64,000 nt of DNA from Bradyrhizobium erythrophlei (GCF_900129425.1 NZ_LT670817.1:7530001-7594000); one strand, 5' to 3'. Positions 1-9,051 are shown, counted from the first letter of the stretch. The notes: generated from the sequence alone by a model not told the origin. Numbers and translations: made by a program.

Positions 1-1
1 G

Positions 2-679
2 TTTCCGGGCGGCCTCGTCTCCAATCACAGCATCAATGGGACGCCGGAATTCGCCTATGGCGTGACCGACTGGTGGGAAGTCGGGCTTTATTTGCCCTTC
101 GCGATTCAGGATCAGCAATTCCTGTCGGACTCCTTCAAGCTGCGGACCCTGTTTGTCTCGCCCAATGCCGAGCAGCGCAGCCTGTTTTATGGCGTCAATT
201 TCGAGCTGAGCAACTCAACGCCGAAATTCTCGCAGACCAGGTTTGGCCTTGAGATACGCCCCATTATCGGCGTCCGTAACGCGGACTACGAATTCATCGT
301 CAACCCGATCGTGGACGTCGGCTTTGGAAAATATGGCGAGGCGGACTTTGCCCCCGCGGCACGCGTCGCCAGAAGGCTCGACACCGATCTGTTCGTGGGC
401 CTCGAATACTATGCGGATTTCGGCGAGATCGGGAACTTCGCAAAGCTTGCCGATCAGCAGCACACTTTGTTTGCCGTGACGGATTTCAAGCTCGGCGTCT
501 TTGACGTGAACTTGGGGATTGGCTACGGATTGACGCCGGCATCCGATCGCTTCGTCGTCAAGACGATTTGGGGATACGCGTTTCCGGTACCTGGAAGCAG
601 TTCCGGCACCGAACGCGCCTCGGCTTCGGGGCCTGTCAATCCGATGTCGCACTCCACCATGCGACTCCCGCAGCCCTAG
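2..679 (+). CDS. Outer-membrane beta-barrel-like protein, 3' part
   Basis: The reading frame is open from the first bases of the window, so the gene begins upstream and only its C-terminal ~225 residues are here. The internal GTG at 62 is not a convincing start because the frame before it is open and reads like the same protein. The sequence alternates polar and aromatic/hydrophobic residues in short strands (for example GVTDWWEVGLYLPF and FVGLEYYADFG), typical of a porin-like beta-barrel whose strands face lipid and water alternately. The last ~20 residues are Ser/Pro/Gly rich rather than ending in an aromatic residue, so the barrel closes before the tail. The substrate is unknown. It lies 79 bases before the cytochrome b561 gene on the same strand. 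Calling it an outer-membrane protein is inference from composition. Confidence 0.6.
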   Translation, partial: FPGGLVSNHSINGTPEFAYGVTDWWEVGLYLPFAIQDQQFLSDSFKLRTLFVSPNAEQRSLFYGVNFELSNSTPKFSQTRFGLEIRPIIGVRNADYEFIVNPIVDVGFGKYGEADFAPAARVARRLDTDLFVGLEYYADFGEIGNFAKLADQQHTLFAVTDFKLGVFDVNLGIGYGLTPASDRFVVKTIWGYAFPVPGSSSGTERASASGPVNPMSHSTMRLPQP

Positions 680-758
680 CGAATCGGCGCATGTAATGCT
701 CCGGCTTCGGGATTCGCGACCTTCTCGAAGAAACTCCTCCAATCCCTTAGGGAACCTC

Positions 759-1289
759 ATGACCGATCGTTTGCAATACGGCACCACCGCGAAGGTGTTG
801 CACTGGCTCGTCGTGGCGCTTCTGCTCGTGCAATATCCGCTCGGCTGGCTGATGCCGGACATTCATCGCGGCATGAAACCCGGCGCCGGCATGACGCTCC
901 ATATCTCCTTTGGAATCGTCATCCTGATCCTGATCGTTATGCGCCTGGCGTGGCGGCTGGCTCACCCCGTGGCGCCCGAGAGTTCGCTCCCGGCATGGCA
1001 GCGGCTGAGTTCGGAAAGCGTGCATTGGCTGCTCTATGTGCTGGTATTGGCGACCACCATCACCGGTTGGCTGTTCGCGTCGTTCCGCGGCTGGGGGGTG
1101 TCCTTCTTTTTTCTCGTGCCGATGCCGATGCTAGCTTCGGAAAATGCCGCGGCCGGCAAGATCATCGATGGCTGGCATCAGGCGATGGAATGGAGCCTGC
1201 TGGTGGTGATCGGCATCCATGTGGCGGCGGCGCTGGCCCACATCTTTGTCTATCGCGACCGCATCATGCAGCGGATGTTGCCGGGATGA
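759..1289 (+). CDS. Cytochrome b561-type membrane protein
   Basis: A 176-residue membrane protein of the bacterial cytochrome b561 family, which moves electrons between quinols and periplasmic or soluble partners using two b-type hemes. It has four hydrophobic segments and the family N-terminus with a His in the first helix (AKVLHWLVVALLL). Further heme-ligand candidates are His in TLHISFG, VHWLLY and IGIHVAAALAH. I chose the ATG at 759 because the protein then begins MTDRLQYGTTAKVLHW like family members and a TAGGGA-like ribosome site lies just upstream. An upstream in-frame ATG at 696 would add an arginine-rich stretch unlike the family. The gene stands alone; about 200 bases without a gene follow. 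Confidence 0.85.
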   Translation: MTDRLQYGTTAKVLHWLVVALLLVQYPLGWLMPDIHRGMKPGAGMTLHISFGIVILILIVMRLAWRLAHPVAPESSLPAWQRLSSESVHWLLYVLVLATTITGWLFASFRGWGVSFFFLVPMPMLASENAAAGKIIDGWHQAMEWSLLVVIGIHVAAALAHIFVYRDRIMQRMLPG

Positions 1290-1526
1290 TTCCCAGGCGA
1301 CATCGCCGAATTCTGTAACATCTTTCAGCGTCGGCGCGCGCAATGTCAGCCGCTCGGTGGACGGAACGGGGAATTTCCGGCTCGCGATCGGTGACATCGG
1401 ATTCTTTTAGATATCCCTCGCAAACGTTACGACAGATTCCGTGGGCGTGCTCGGCATCGTCTTGCGGCCCGCGCCGGAACTGCGCATCATCCGATGGACA
1501 ACGCCAGTAACTTCAGGAGAAACGCC

Positions 1527-2999
1527 TTGGCCAAATCGCAATGGAGCTTCAAGACCGCGACCGAATTGTCGGCGGCCCTGAAAGCGAAAAAAGTCTCTGC
1601 CGTGGAGCTCGCGCAGGACGCGATCGACCGCATCGAGCGTCACGACGGCAAGATCAACGCGGTCTGCGTTCGCGATTTCGCCCGCGGTCTCGATGCCGCC
1701 CGTGCCGCCGACGCGGCACTTGGGCGCGGCGAGAGCAGGCCCTTGCTCGGCATCCCCATGACGGTGAAGGAATCCTGCAATGTGGCGGGGTTGCCCACCA
1801 CATGGGGCTTTCCGGCGCAGAAGGATTTCAAGCCCCAGGAAGACGCGCTGTCGGTATCCCGCATCAAGCAGGCCGGCGGCGTGATCCTCGGCAAGACCAA
1901 CGTGCCGCTCGGGCTCGGCGACTGGCAGAGCTACAACGACATCTACGGCACCACCAACAATCCGTATCATCTCGGCCGCACGCCGGGCGGCTCCTCCGGC
2001 GGATCGTCGGCGGCGCTCGCGGCGGGTTACGGGGCACTCTCGATCGGCTCCGATATCGGCGGCTCGCTGCGCGTGCCGGCATTCCATTGCGGCGTCTATG
2101 CCCACAAGCCGACCTTTGCGCTGGCGCCGACGCGCGGCAATACGCCGCCGCCGCTGCCGCCATTGCCCTTCGACCGCGACCTGTCGGTGATCGGACCGAT
2201 GGCGCGCAGCGCCGCCGACCTGACGCTTCTGCTCGATACCATGGCCGGCCCCGATCCGCTGGAAGCCGGCGTTGCCTACAGGCTTTCGCTGCCGCCGCCG
2301 CGTCACAGCGATCTGAAGAATTTCCGCGTGCTGCTGATCGATACCGATCCGGTGCTGCCGACGGACAAAAGCGTGCGTGGAGCAATCGAGAGACTCGCCG
2401 CCAACCTCGGCAAGGCAGGTGTAACCGTGACGCGCGACAGCCCGCTATTGCCGGACTTCGCCGCCTCGTCGCGGCTCTATATGCGGCTGCTGATGTCGTT
2501 CCTCGGTGCATCGTCCGCCCCGGAAGAGTATGCCGGCACCCAGGCCGCCGCGGCAAATCTGCCACCGGACGATCTGAGTCTGGCGGCGGAGCGCTTGCGC
2601 GGCCTCGTGCTCAGCCACCGCGACTGGGTGATGGCTGACGGCGGACGCGCGCGCCTGCGGGCGCAGTGGCGCGAGCTATTCAAAAGTTTTGATGCCGTGA
2701 TCTGCCCCGTGATGCCGACGCCGGCTTACCCGCATGATCATTCCGAGGATCAGGAAGAGCGCCGCATCGATATCGACGGCAAGGACTACCCCTACCCCGA
2801 TCAGCTGGCATGGCCCGGCATCGCGACGCTGCCGGGACTGCCGGCCACCGCGATCCCGATCGGCCTGTCGCCGGAAGGATTGCCGATCGGCGTGCAGATC
2901 GTCGGTCCCTGGCTGGAAGACCGCACACCGCTGAAACTGGCCGAACTGATCGAGCGCGAATTCGGCGGGTTCGTGCCGCCGCCTGATTTTGATGATTAG
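1527..2999 (+). CDS. Amidase (amidase signature family)
   Basis: An amidase-signature hydrolase of about 490 residues that cleaves a carboxamide via a Ser-cisSer-Lys triad; the substrate is unknown. The Lys sits in the MTVKESCN motif, the cis-Ser in the Gly/Ser loop RTPGGSSGGSSAAL and the nucleophile in DIGGSLRVP, so the enzyme looks intact. The C-terminal GLPIGVQIVGPWLED block is also typical. I prefer the TTG at 1527 because AGGAGA lies six bases before it and the product then starts MAKSQWSFK. An in-frame ATG at 1494 would add 11 residues (MDNASNFRRNA) but has no ribosome site. Length and motifs fit the GatA-like/aryl-amidase group. No partner gene adjoins it. Confidence 0.88.
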   Translation: MAKSQWSFKTATELSAALKAKKVSAVELAQDAIDRIERHDGKINAVCVRDFARGLDAARAADAALGRGESRPLLGIPMTVKESCNVAGLPTTWGFPAQKDFKPQEDALSVSRIKQAGGVILGKTNVPLGLGDWQSYNDIYGTTNNPYHLGRTPGGSSGGSSAALAAGYGALSIGSDIGGSLRVPAFHCGVYAHKPTFALAPTRGNTPPPLPPLPFDRDLSVIGPMARSAADLTLLLDTMAGPDPLEAGVAYRLSLPPPRHSDLKNFRVLLIDTDPVLPTDKSVRGAIERLAANLGKAGVTVTRDSPLLPDFAASSRLYMRLLMSFLGASSAPEEYAGTQAAAANLPPDDLSLAAERLRGLVLSHRDWVMADGGRARLRAQWRELFKSFDAVICPVMPTPAYPHDHSEDQEERRIDIDGKDYPYPDQLAWPGIATLPGLPATAIPIGLSPEGLPIGVQIVGPWLEDRTPLKLAELIEREFGGFVPPPDFDD

Positions 3000-3007
3000 A
3001 GACGGCC

Positions 3008-3248
3008 TGAGCCTGAGGAGACGCGTCAGCGCCGTCTCGAAGCATGGCCGCGCCGGCCTCATGGTTCGAGACGGCGCTTGCGCGCCTCCTCTCCATGAGG
3101 CGGAGGTCGGAGGCCGTCATTCCGGGGCGCGAGTGCAACGAGCGAACCCGGAATGACGAACGGTTATCGTCATTGCCGGGCTTGACCCGGCAATCCATCC
3201 TTTTCAGAAAGTTAATGGATGCGCGGGTCAAGCCCGCGCATGACGACC
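3008..3248. repeat. Three adjacent palindromic intergenic elements
   Basis: The 256-base gap between amidase and alcohol dehydrogenase is filled with hairpin-forming repeats. At about 3008-3112 CGTCTCGAAGCATGG is mirrored by CTCATGGTTCGAGACGG. At 3117-3163 CATTCCGGGGCGCGAG is mirrored by GAACCCGGAATGA. At 3168-3245 GTCATTGCCGGGCTTGACC pairs with GGTCAAGCCCGCGCATGAC. Related units recur at 8190, 19195, 20759, 22530 and 26930. These are REP/BIME-like elements common in Bradyrhizobium-type genomes. No gene is seen here. Confidence 0.75.
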
Positions 3249-3255
3249 GAGCGTT

Positions 3256-4344
3256 TCACGCGTCGAACATGATCACGCTGCGCACGGTCTTGCCGGCCTT
3301 CATCGCGGCGAAGCCTTCGTTGATCTCGGACAGTTTCAGCTTCGCCGAGATCCAGTCCTCCAGATGCAACCGCCCGCGCATGTAGAATTCGACCAGCCGC
3401 GGCATGTCGACGCGGAAATGATTCGAGCCCATCGACGAGCCCTGGATCTTGCGCTCGCGCAGGAAGTCAAAACCGTGGAGTTCGATCTTCTGGCCGAACG
3501 GGATCATCCCGACGATGGTCGCGGTGCCGCCGGGCGCCAGCATCGCAAAGGCCTGCTCCGCGGTTTCCTTGCGGCCGAGCACTTCGAACGAATGATGCAC
3601 GCCGCCCTTGGTGAGATCGCGGACCTGTTGCACCACGTCGCCGTTTTTGGGATCGACGATGTCGGTCGCGCCCAGTTTCGTCGCCAGTTGAAGTTTGGCC
3701 GGATTGGTATCGACCGCGATGATGCGGCCGGCGCCGGCGATCTCGGCGCCGTTGATCGCGGCCATGCCGACGCCGCCGCAGCCGATCACGACAACGGTTT
3801 CACCGGGCGCGACCTTGGCGGTGTTGACCACCGCGCCGTAGCCGGTGATGACGCCGCAGCCGATCAGCGCCGCGAGGTCCAGCGGCATGTCCTGGCGAAT
3901 TTTGACGATGGCATTCTCGTGCACCAGCATCTGCTCGGCGAACGACGACAGATTGAGGAACTGGTTCAGTTTCTCCGATCGCGCCCATGACAGCCGGTTG
4001 GACACGCCGGGCATCATCTTGACGGTCGTGTCGGTGCACAGCACCGGCCGACCGGTCGAGCAATTGTCACAGGTGCCGCAGAATACCGAAAGACAAGTCA
4101 CCACATGATCGCCGGGTTTCACATAGGTGACGTCGGAGCCGACCTGCTCGACGACCCCGGCCGATTCGTGGCCGAGCACCGCCGGCAGCGGATGCGGATA
4201 AAGCCCTTCCATGAAATGCAGGTCGGAGTGACAGAGCCCGGCGACCGACGTCCGGATCAGGACCTCGCGGGGTCCGGGTTTCTGCAGGCTGACATCCTCG
4301 ATCACGAGCGGCTTGTTGACTTCATGCAGGACGGCGGCCTTCAT
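3256..4344 (-). CDS. Zinc-dependent alcohol dehydrogenase
   Basis: A 362-residue medium-chain alcohol dehydrogenase that would oxidise an alcohol to an aldehyde with NAD. Visible features, in order, are the catalytic-zinc Cys in GLCHSDLHFMEG, the GHESAGVVEQVG zinc/structural block, the four-Cys structural zinc lobe CGTCDNCSTGRPVLC, and the Rossmann motif GCGGVGMAAINGA followed by the acidic residue of IIAVDTN that selects NAD. The C-terminus fits the glutathione-dependent formaldehyde dehydrogenase/ADH III-like branch, but the substrate cannot be fixed from sequence. The ATG at 4344 is preceded by AAAAGAGGAAA. It is transcribed toward the palindromic elements and alone on its strand. Confidence 0.9.
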   Translation of the reverse strand: MKAAVLHEVNKPLVIEDVSLQKPGPREVLIRTSVAGLCHSDLHFMEGLYPHPLPAVLGHESAGVVEQVGSDVTYVKPGDHVVTCLSVFCGTCDNCSTGRPVLCTDTTVKMMPGVSNRLSWARSEKLNQFLNLSSFAEQMLVHENAIVKIRQDMPLDLAALIGCGVITGYGAVVNTAKVAPGETVVVIGCGGVGMAAINGAEIAGAGRIIAVDTNPAKLQLATKLGATDIVDPKNGDVVQQVRDLTKGGVHHSFEVLGRKETAEQAFAMLAPGGTATIVGMIPFGQKIELHGFDFLRERKIQGSSMGSNHFRVDMPRLVEFYMRGRLHLEDWISAKLKLSEINEGFAAMKAGKTVRSVIMFDA

Positions 4345-4420
4345 CGGTGTTTCCTCTTTTTGTTACGTGTCTCTTTGTTACGCGTCTTTATTATGTGCGC
4401 GCACTCTTAAAGCGCGGGAG

Positions 4421-4540
4421 GTGAGCTCCCTCTCCCCTTGCGGGAGAGGGTTGGGGTGAGGGGTTACGGTCTATCGAGAGACCTTAACCCCTCACCCGGA
4501 TCGCAAGAGCGATCCGACCTCTCCCGATGGGAGAGGTGAG
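4421..4540. repeat. 120-base palindromic element, family 1
   Basis: Arms CCCTCTCCCCTTGCGGGAG and CGACCTCTCCCGATGGGAG enclose a second nested inverted pair, GGGGTGAGGGGTTA and TAACCCCTCACCC. A close relative lies at 27027-27152. It would form a long stem and is probably a mobile or REP-like non-coding element between two convergent-side gene ends. Confidence 0.8.
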
Positions 4541-4564
4541 ATCACGCCTGCGGCAAGATCGAGC

Positions 4565-6349
4565 CTACGCTGCGATGAGCAATTCGCCAACCTTGACCAT
4601 CCCGACGGCGCGCTCGCCGAGCAGATGGTCGGTGATGGCGCGCTGCACTGAATTTTCCGTGAGCCGGAACGGATCGCCCGCGGAGACCCGGTGATCGATC
4701 ACCATGCGCGACAGCAACAGCCGCCGGGCATCGCCGCGCATCTCGTGGATGCGTCCGCCCTCCCACGCCAGCGCTACCGCGCTTGCCACATGATAGAGCA
4801 GGCTGGTGGCGCGCCGCGCTTCGGCTTCATTGTCGGTGCGCGCGGCCACCTCGCGGGCAAAGCCGATGGCGCGGTCGGTGAGACCGCGCAAGGTATCAAG
4901 CCAGGCTTGCGGCACATTGGCGCTGTCATCGAGGCGCGCATGCAGGTCTGCTGCCAGCGCGGCATCGGCGCCGTGGCGGCCGACTGCGCGCTTCAGCGCA
5001 TCCAGCGCGACGATATTGCCGGTGCCTTCCCAGATCGAGCCGAGATGGGCGTCGCGCAGCAGCCGGCTGGTTGCAAATTCCTCGATGTAGCCGATGCCGC
5101 CGCGCATCTCCAAAGCGTCGCCGCAGACCTTGCGCGCATCGCGGGTGGCGCGGAATTTCAAGGTCGGCGTCAGGATGCGCAGCAGCGCGGCGGCGTCCTG
5201 GCTGCCGGCCTCGGCGCGGTCGAGCGCATCGGCGGTGAGAAAACTCATCGACAGCGCCTGCTCGGTCGCCAGCATGATCTTCATCAATTGCCGCCGCGCC
5301 AGCGGCAGGTCGATGATGCGGCTTCCGAACACCACGCGATTTTGCGCCACGGTCATGGCGTCATGATGGGCGCGCCGCATCAGCGCGGTGGACTTGACAC
5401 CGTTCGAAAGCCGCGACGAGTTGACCATTTCGGCCATCTGCACGAAGCCGCGATCGAGATTACCGACCGCGTAAGCAATCGCGCCTTCCAGCTTTATTTC
5501 GCCCGAGGCCATCGAGCGGGTGCCGAGCTTGTCCTTCAGCCGAACGATCCGGTAGTGATTGGGCGAGCCGTCGTCGAGCCGCCGCGGCATCAGGAACAGG
5601 CCGACGCCGCGGGTGCCGGCTTCGGCGCCTTGCGGCCGCGCCAGCAGCATCACCACCTGAGCGTCCGCGTTGGAGCAGAACCATTTTTCGCCCGACAGAC
5701 GCCAGTGGTCGCCTTCCCTTACCGCCGTTGTCGTGAGCTTGCCGACGTCGGAGCCGCCTTCCTTCTCGGTCATAAACTGGCCGCCCTGGGTCAGCTTGTT
5801 CATGTCCGTCTGGGTCAGGCCATCAAGGTATTTTTCTTTCAGCGCCTCGCTGCCGAATTTCGAAAGCAGCTTGGCGCAGCCATCGGTAACATTGATCGGG
5901 CAACCCAGACCGAACTCGGCCTGGTTGAACAAAAACGTAAAGGCATGCTTGGCCACCACGGGATAAGGCTGCGGCCAGCCCATGATGCCCTTGCGCAGCG
6001 ACATCGCGTGAATGCCGAATTCGCCGAACGCGGCGCGCTCCAACTCGCGATAGGCCGGGTGATACTCGATCCACTGCGCGTCGCGCCCAAAGCGGTCGCG
6101 CTGATGCAGCACCGGCACGTGCCGGTCGGCAAGCCGCGCGCATTCGTCGAGGTGACTGCCGGCGAGCGCCCCCAGGCGGTCGAGATGCGGCTCGATATGG
6201 CGGAACAGCGGATCGGGCAGATGAATACGCAGCAGATCCGTCAGCGCCGGATCGGCGCGGTAGAAATTCATGCCGGATGTATCCGGTGCAAGCAATCCCG
6301 GCGGCTCGGCTGGCGCTGTCACATCACTGTGCTTGGCTGGCTGGTGCAT
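4565..6349 (-). CDS. AidB-like acyl-CoA dehydrogenase
   Basis: A 594-residue flavoprotein of the acyl-CoA dehydrogenase superfamily, closest in length and layout to AidB-type proteins, which carry an N-terminal extension before the dehydrogenase core. Recognisable parts are the FAD/substrate segment MTEKEGGSDVGKLTTTA, the middle beta domain (EKWFCSNADAQVVMLLARP), and the C-terminal helix with GGIGYIEEFATSRLLRDAH and GSIWEGTGNIVALD. E. coli AidB acts in the alkylation response and binds DNA; others in this group may be ordinary acyl-CoA dehydrogenases, so the role here is open. It diverges from the GST-SDR-enoyl-CoA hydratase genes across a 102-base gap, which hints at shared control and CoA-ester breakdown. 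Confidence 0.85.
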   Translation of the reverse strand: MHQPAKHSDVTAPAEPPGLLAPDTSGMNFYRADPALTDLLRIHLPDPLFRHIEPHLDRLGALAGSHLDECARLADRHVPVLHQRDRFGRDAQWIEYHPAYRELERAAFGEFGIHAMSLRKGIMGWPQPYPVVAKHAFTFLFNQAEFGLGCPINVTDGCAKLLSKFGSEALKEKYLDGLTQTDMNKLTQGGQFMTEKEGGSDVGKLTTTAVREGDHWRLSGEKWFCSNADAQVVMLLARPQGAEAGTRGVGLFLMPRRLDDGSPNHYRIVRLKDKLGTRSMASGEIKLEGAIAYAVGNLDRGFVQMAEMVNSSRLSNGVKSTALMRRAHHDAMTVAQNRVVFGSRIIDLPLARRQLMKIMLATEQALSMSFLTADALDRAEAGSQDAAALLRILTPTLKFRATRDARKVCGDALEMRGGIGYIEEFATSRLLRDAHLGSIWEGTGNIVALDALKRAVGRHGADAALAADLHARLDDSANVPQAWLDTLRGLTDRAIGFAREVAARTDNEAEARRATSLLYHVASAVALAWEGGRIHEMRGDARRLLLSRMVIDHRVSAGDPFRLTENSVQRAITDHLLGERAVGMVKVGELLIAA

Positions 6350-6384
6350 TTTGCAACTCTTGTACGTTCCGCCCCGTGTTTTAG

Positions 6385-6398
6385 ATGATATAGATCAT
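6385..6398. promoter_or_regulatory. Inverted repeat in divergent promoter region
   Basis: ATGAT-N4-ATCAT sits in the middle of the 102-base gap between the divergent AidB-like and GST genes. A dyad at this place could bind a TetR- or MarR-type repressor; this is inference and no regulator gene adjoins. Confidence 0.3.
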
Positions 6399-6451
6399 GT
6401 CAGGACCAAGCAGGCGATAAAGCCGTCGAAAACGCAATCAGAGGAACCCCC

Positions 6452-7450
6452 ATGGCGGACGGCTATCGCATCTTCGGCGCCGAGATGTCGCCCTATTCGG
6501 TCAAGGTGCGCTCCTATTTTCGCTACAAAGCCATTCCGCATCAATGGATTTTGCGGAACGCAGCAAGCCAGGCGGAATTCGAGACATACGCCAAGATACC
6601 GATTATCCCGCTCGTCGTTACGCCCGACGGCACAGGCATTCAAGACTCCACGCCGATCATCGAGGCGATGGAAAAGCTCTATCCGGAGCCATCGATCCAT
6701 CCTGATGACCCCATCGCCAGCTTCGTTTCCGCCTTGGTCGAGGAATTCGGCGACGAGTGGGGCAACAAATGGATGTTCCACTATCGCTGGGCGCGGGATG
6801 TCGATCAGATCAGTTCCGCGGGGCGCATCGCGCGGATGCGCGGCCCCAAGGCCGGCGAGCCGGAGCATGCGGCGTTCGCCGGTCAGGTGCGCGCCCGCAT
6901 GGTGGATCGGGTGTGGTTCGTCGGCTCCAACGAAGTCACCGCGCCGCAGATCGAGGCAGGTTTTATCGATATGCTGGGAATGCTGGACGCCCATCTCTCG
7001 GCGCGCCCCTATCTGTTCGGCGGACGGCCGGCATTCGCCGACTTTGGTCTCTGGGGCCAGATCTACGAAATGTGGACCGACCCGACCGCGGGCGGCATCA
7101 TCGGCGGCGGCGCGCCGCATGTGCTCGATTGGGTGCATCGCATGTTGTGGCCGAAGGCCGAGGACCCGTTCGAGGCCTGGTCCACGCTGCAGCCGACCCT
7201 GATGCCGATCCTGCAGAAGCAGGTTGGCGCGCTATTCCTGCCGTGGACGCTGGCCAACGAGAGGGCGCTGGCGGAGAAGCAGGAAGAATTCGGCGTCACG
7301 CTCGCCGACAAAACCTGGACCCAAAAACCGCAAAAATATCACGCGCGTTCGCTCGGCATGCTGCGCGCCAAATACGCTGCCGTGGAAGACAAGACCACGC
7401 TTGATCCGGTGCTGGAGGCCGCCGGTTGCCTTGCCGGATTACGCGGCTGA
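6452..7450 (+). CDS. Glutathione S-transferase family protein
   Basis: A 332-residue protein with an N-terminal thioredoxin-like GST fold (the stretch around residues 5-85, starting AEMSPYSVKVRSYFRYK and containing the cis-Pro segment IPLVV and the ESxx-like turn QDSTPIIEAME). An alpha-helical C-terminal domain of the GST class follows (YLFGGRPAFADFGLWGQ matches the N-capping box region). It is longer than ordinary GSTs (~220 residues), with about 80 extra C-terminal residues. It may conjugate or isomerise a glutathione adduct; the substrate is unknown. The SDR gene begins 31 bases downstream and the enoyl-CoA hydratase after that, so the three probably form an operon. Confidence 0.85.
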   Translation: MADGYRIFGAEMSPYSVKVRSYFRYKAIPHQWILRNAASQAEFETYAKIPIIPLVVTPDGTGIQDSTPIIEAMEKLYPEPSIHPDDPIASFVSALVEEFGDEWGNKWMFHYRWARDVDQISSAGRIARMRGPKAGEPEHAAFAGQVRARMVDRVWFVGSNEVTAPQIEAGFIDMLGMLDAHLSARPYLFGGRPAFADFGLWGQIYEMWTDPTAGGIIGGGAPHVLDWVHRMLWPKAEDPFEAWSTLQPTLMPILQKQVGALFLPWTLANERALAEKQEEFGVTLADKTWTQKPQKYHARSLGMLRAKYAAVEDKTTLDPVLEAAGCLAGLRG

Positions 7451-7481
7451 AACGCCATTCCCATTAATGAGGAGCAGGCTC

Positions 7482-8183
7482 ATGGAATTGCCAAAATACA
7501 AAATCGCATTGATCGTCGGTGCCGGAGAAGGCCTCAGCGCCTCGCTGGCGCGGCTGTTTGCCAGGCAAGGCATCCGCGTCGCGCTGGCGGCGCGCCAGAT
7601 CGAAAAGCTTGGCGCGCTGTGCCATGAGACCGGCGCCCGCGCCTTTGCCTGCAACGCCACCGATCCCGACGACGTCGAACGCCTGTTCGGCCTGGTCGAG
7701 CGCGAGATCGGCGTGCCCGACGTGGTCGTCTACAATGCCAGCGGCCGGGCGCGCGGCGCCTTCCTCGATCTGCTGGCCGCGGATGTCGCGCAGGCCATTG
7801 CGGTCAGCGCGTTCGGCGGCTTTCTGGTGGCGCAGCAGGCGGTGAAGCGGATGCTGCCCGGAAAACATGGCGCGATCCTGTTCACCGGCGCTTCCGCCAG
7901 CGTCAAGGGTTATCCGCAGTCCGCACCCTTCGCGATGGGCAAGTTCGCGCTACGCGGTCTGGCGCAGAGCATGGCGCGCGAGTTGTCGCCGCAGGGCATT
8001 CACGTCGCGCATTTCGTCATCGACGGCGGCATTCGCAGCGCCGCGCGCGTCGAGCCTGCCGAGCGGCCGGACTCGATGCTCGATCCCGACGCCATCGCCT
8101 TCAGTTATTGGAACGTGCTGCAGCAACCGCGCAGCGCCTGGACCTGGGAACTGGAATTGCGCCCGTGGGTGGAGAAGTTTTAG
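7482..8183 (+). CDS. Short-chain dehydrogenase/reductase with altered active site
   Basis: A 233-residue classical-length SDR. The N-terminal cofactor loop is GAGEGLSASLARLFA, and YNASG corresponds to the NAG structural motif. The catalytic Ser is in FTGASASVKG. Where a Tyr-x-x-x-Lys pair is expected, the sequence reads FAMGK, so the catalytic tyrosine is phenylalanine while the lysine remains. The C-terminal stretch AHFVIDGGIRS is typical of a subgroup of uncharacterised SDRs that I recall sharing the Phe. ATG 7482 has AGGAGC seven bases upstream. The gene lies between GST and enoyl-CoA hydratase in the same direction. Either another residue takes over proton transfer, or the protein is a non-catalytic or different-chemistry member. 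Confidence 0.85.
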   Translation: MELPKYKIALIVGAGEGLSASLARLFARQGIRVALAARQIEKLGALCHETGARAFACNATDPDDVERLFGLVEREIGVPDVVVYNASGRARGAFLDLLAADVAQAIAVSAFGGFLVAQQAVKRMLPGKHGAILFTGASASVKGYPQSAPFAMGKFALRGLAQSMARELSPQGIHVAHFVIDGGIRSAARVEPAERPDSMLDPDAIAFSYWNVLQQPRSAWTWELELRPWVEKF

Positions 8184-8220
8184 GCATCGCCGTCATTCCG
8201 GGGCGATGCGAGGGGGGAAC

Positions 8221-9051
8221 ATGACCAGCGACATCACTATCGACACCGGCACCAGCGAATTGCTGTGCGTGATCCGCGACCGTGTCGCCGTCATCACGCT
8301 GAACCGGCCCGAGGTCCGCAACGCGCTGTCGGACAACCTGACGCCGGCGTTGCGGAAGATGATAAAAGCCTGCGGTGAGAACCCGGACGTCGGTGCGCTT
8401 CTGATTACCGGCGCCGGTACCGCGTTCTGCGCCGGCGGCAACGTCAAGGGCATGGGCGCGCACCGCGATCAGAAGAAGCTGGACATGTCCCATGACGAGA
8501 AGGTCGCCGACTTGCAGGAACGCCAGCGCCTGTTGACCGGCGCGCTGGTCGCGGTGCGCAAGCCGACCATCGCGGCCTTGCCCGGCCCCGCGGTCGGCGC
8601 GGGCCTCGCCATCGCCATGGCCTGCGATCTCCGCATCGCCGCGGAATCGGCGTTCGTGTCGACCGGCTATCTGCGGGTCGGCCTCAGCGGCGACTACGGC
8701 ATCGCCTGGCTGCTAACGCGGCTGGTCGGGACATCGCGGGCGCGCGAATTGATGTTTACGTCTGACAAGGTCGATGCGGCGAGATGCGCAGCCATCGGCC
8801 TCGTCAACCGCGTGGTGCCGGACGCAAAACTTCAGGACGAGGCCTTTGCGCTTGCCAAGTCGATCGCGGAAGGCCCGACCATCGCGCTGCGCTACATGAA
8901 GGACAATCTCGACGAAGCCTTGCTATTCGATTTTGCAACGGCGCGCGACCATGAGGCCGAGCGCCTGATCCGCACCACGATGACAGCGGATCACCGCGAG
9001 GCGGTGCAGGCTTTTATCGAAAAGCGGAAGGCGGTGTTTAGGGGAAATTGA
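8221..9051 (+). CDS. Enoyl-CoA hydratase/isomerase family protein
   Basis: A 276-residue crotonase-fold enzyme that would add water to, or isomerise, an enoyl-CoA. The first core block is VAVITLNRPEVRNALS. The oxyanion-hole segments are GTAFCAGGNVKGMG and LPGPAVGAGLAIAMACDLR. The region that carries the second catalytic acid in hydratases is STGYLRVGLSGDYGIAWLL, where Asp rather than Glu is seen. Loop 3 differs from canonical hydratases, so isomerase or another crotonase activity is possible. ATG 8221 is preceded by GAGGGGGG. It is the last gene of the GST-SDR group and fits CoA-ester catabolism with the divergent acyl-CoA dehydrogenase. Confidence 0.88.
   Translation: MTSDITIDTGTSELLCVIRDRVAVITLNRPEVRNALSDNLTPALRKMIKACGENPDVGALLITGAGTAFCAGGNVKGMGAHRDQKKLDMSHDEKVADLQERQRLLTGALVAVRKPTIAALPGPAVGAGLAIAMACDLRIAAESAFVSTGYLRVGLSGDYGIAWLLTRLVGTSRARELMFTSDKVDAARCAAIGLVNRVVPDAKLQDEAFALAKSIAEGPTIALRYMKDNLDEALLFDFATARDHEAERLIRTTMTADHREAVQAFIEKRKAVFRGN

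Noticed and set aside
4691..6388. 565-codon + strand frame over the acyl-CoA dehydrogenase
   Set aside because: Antisense to a clear flavoprotein, without recognisable motifs.
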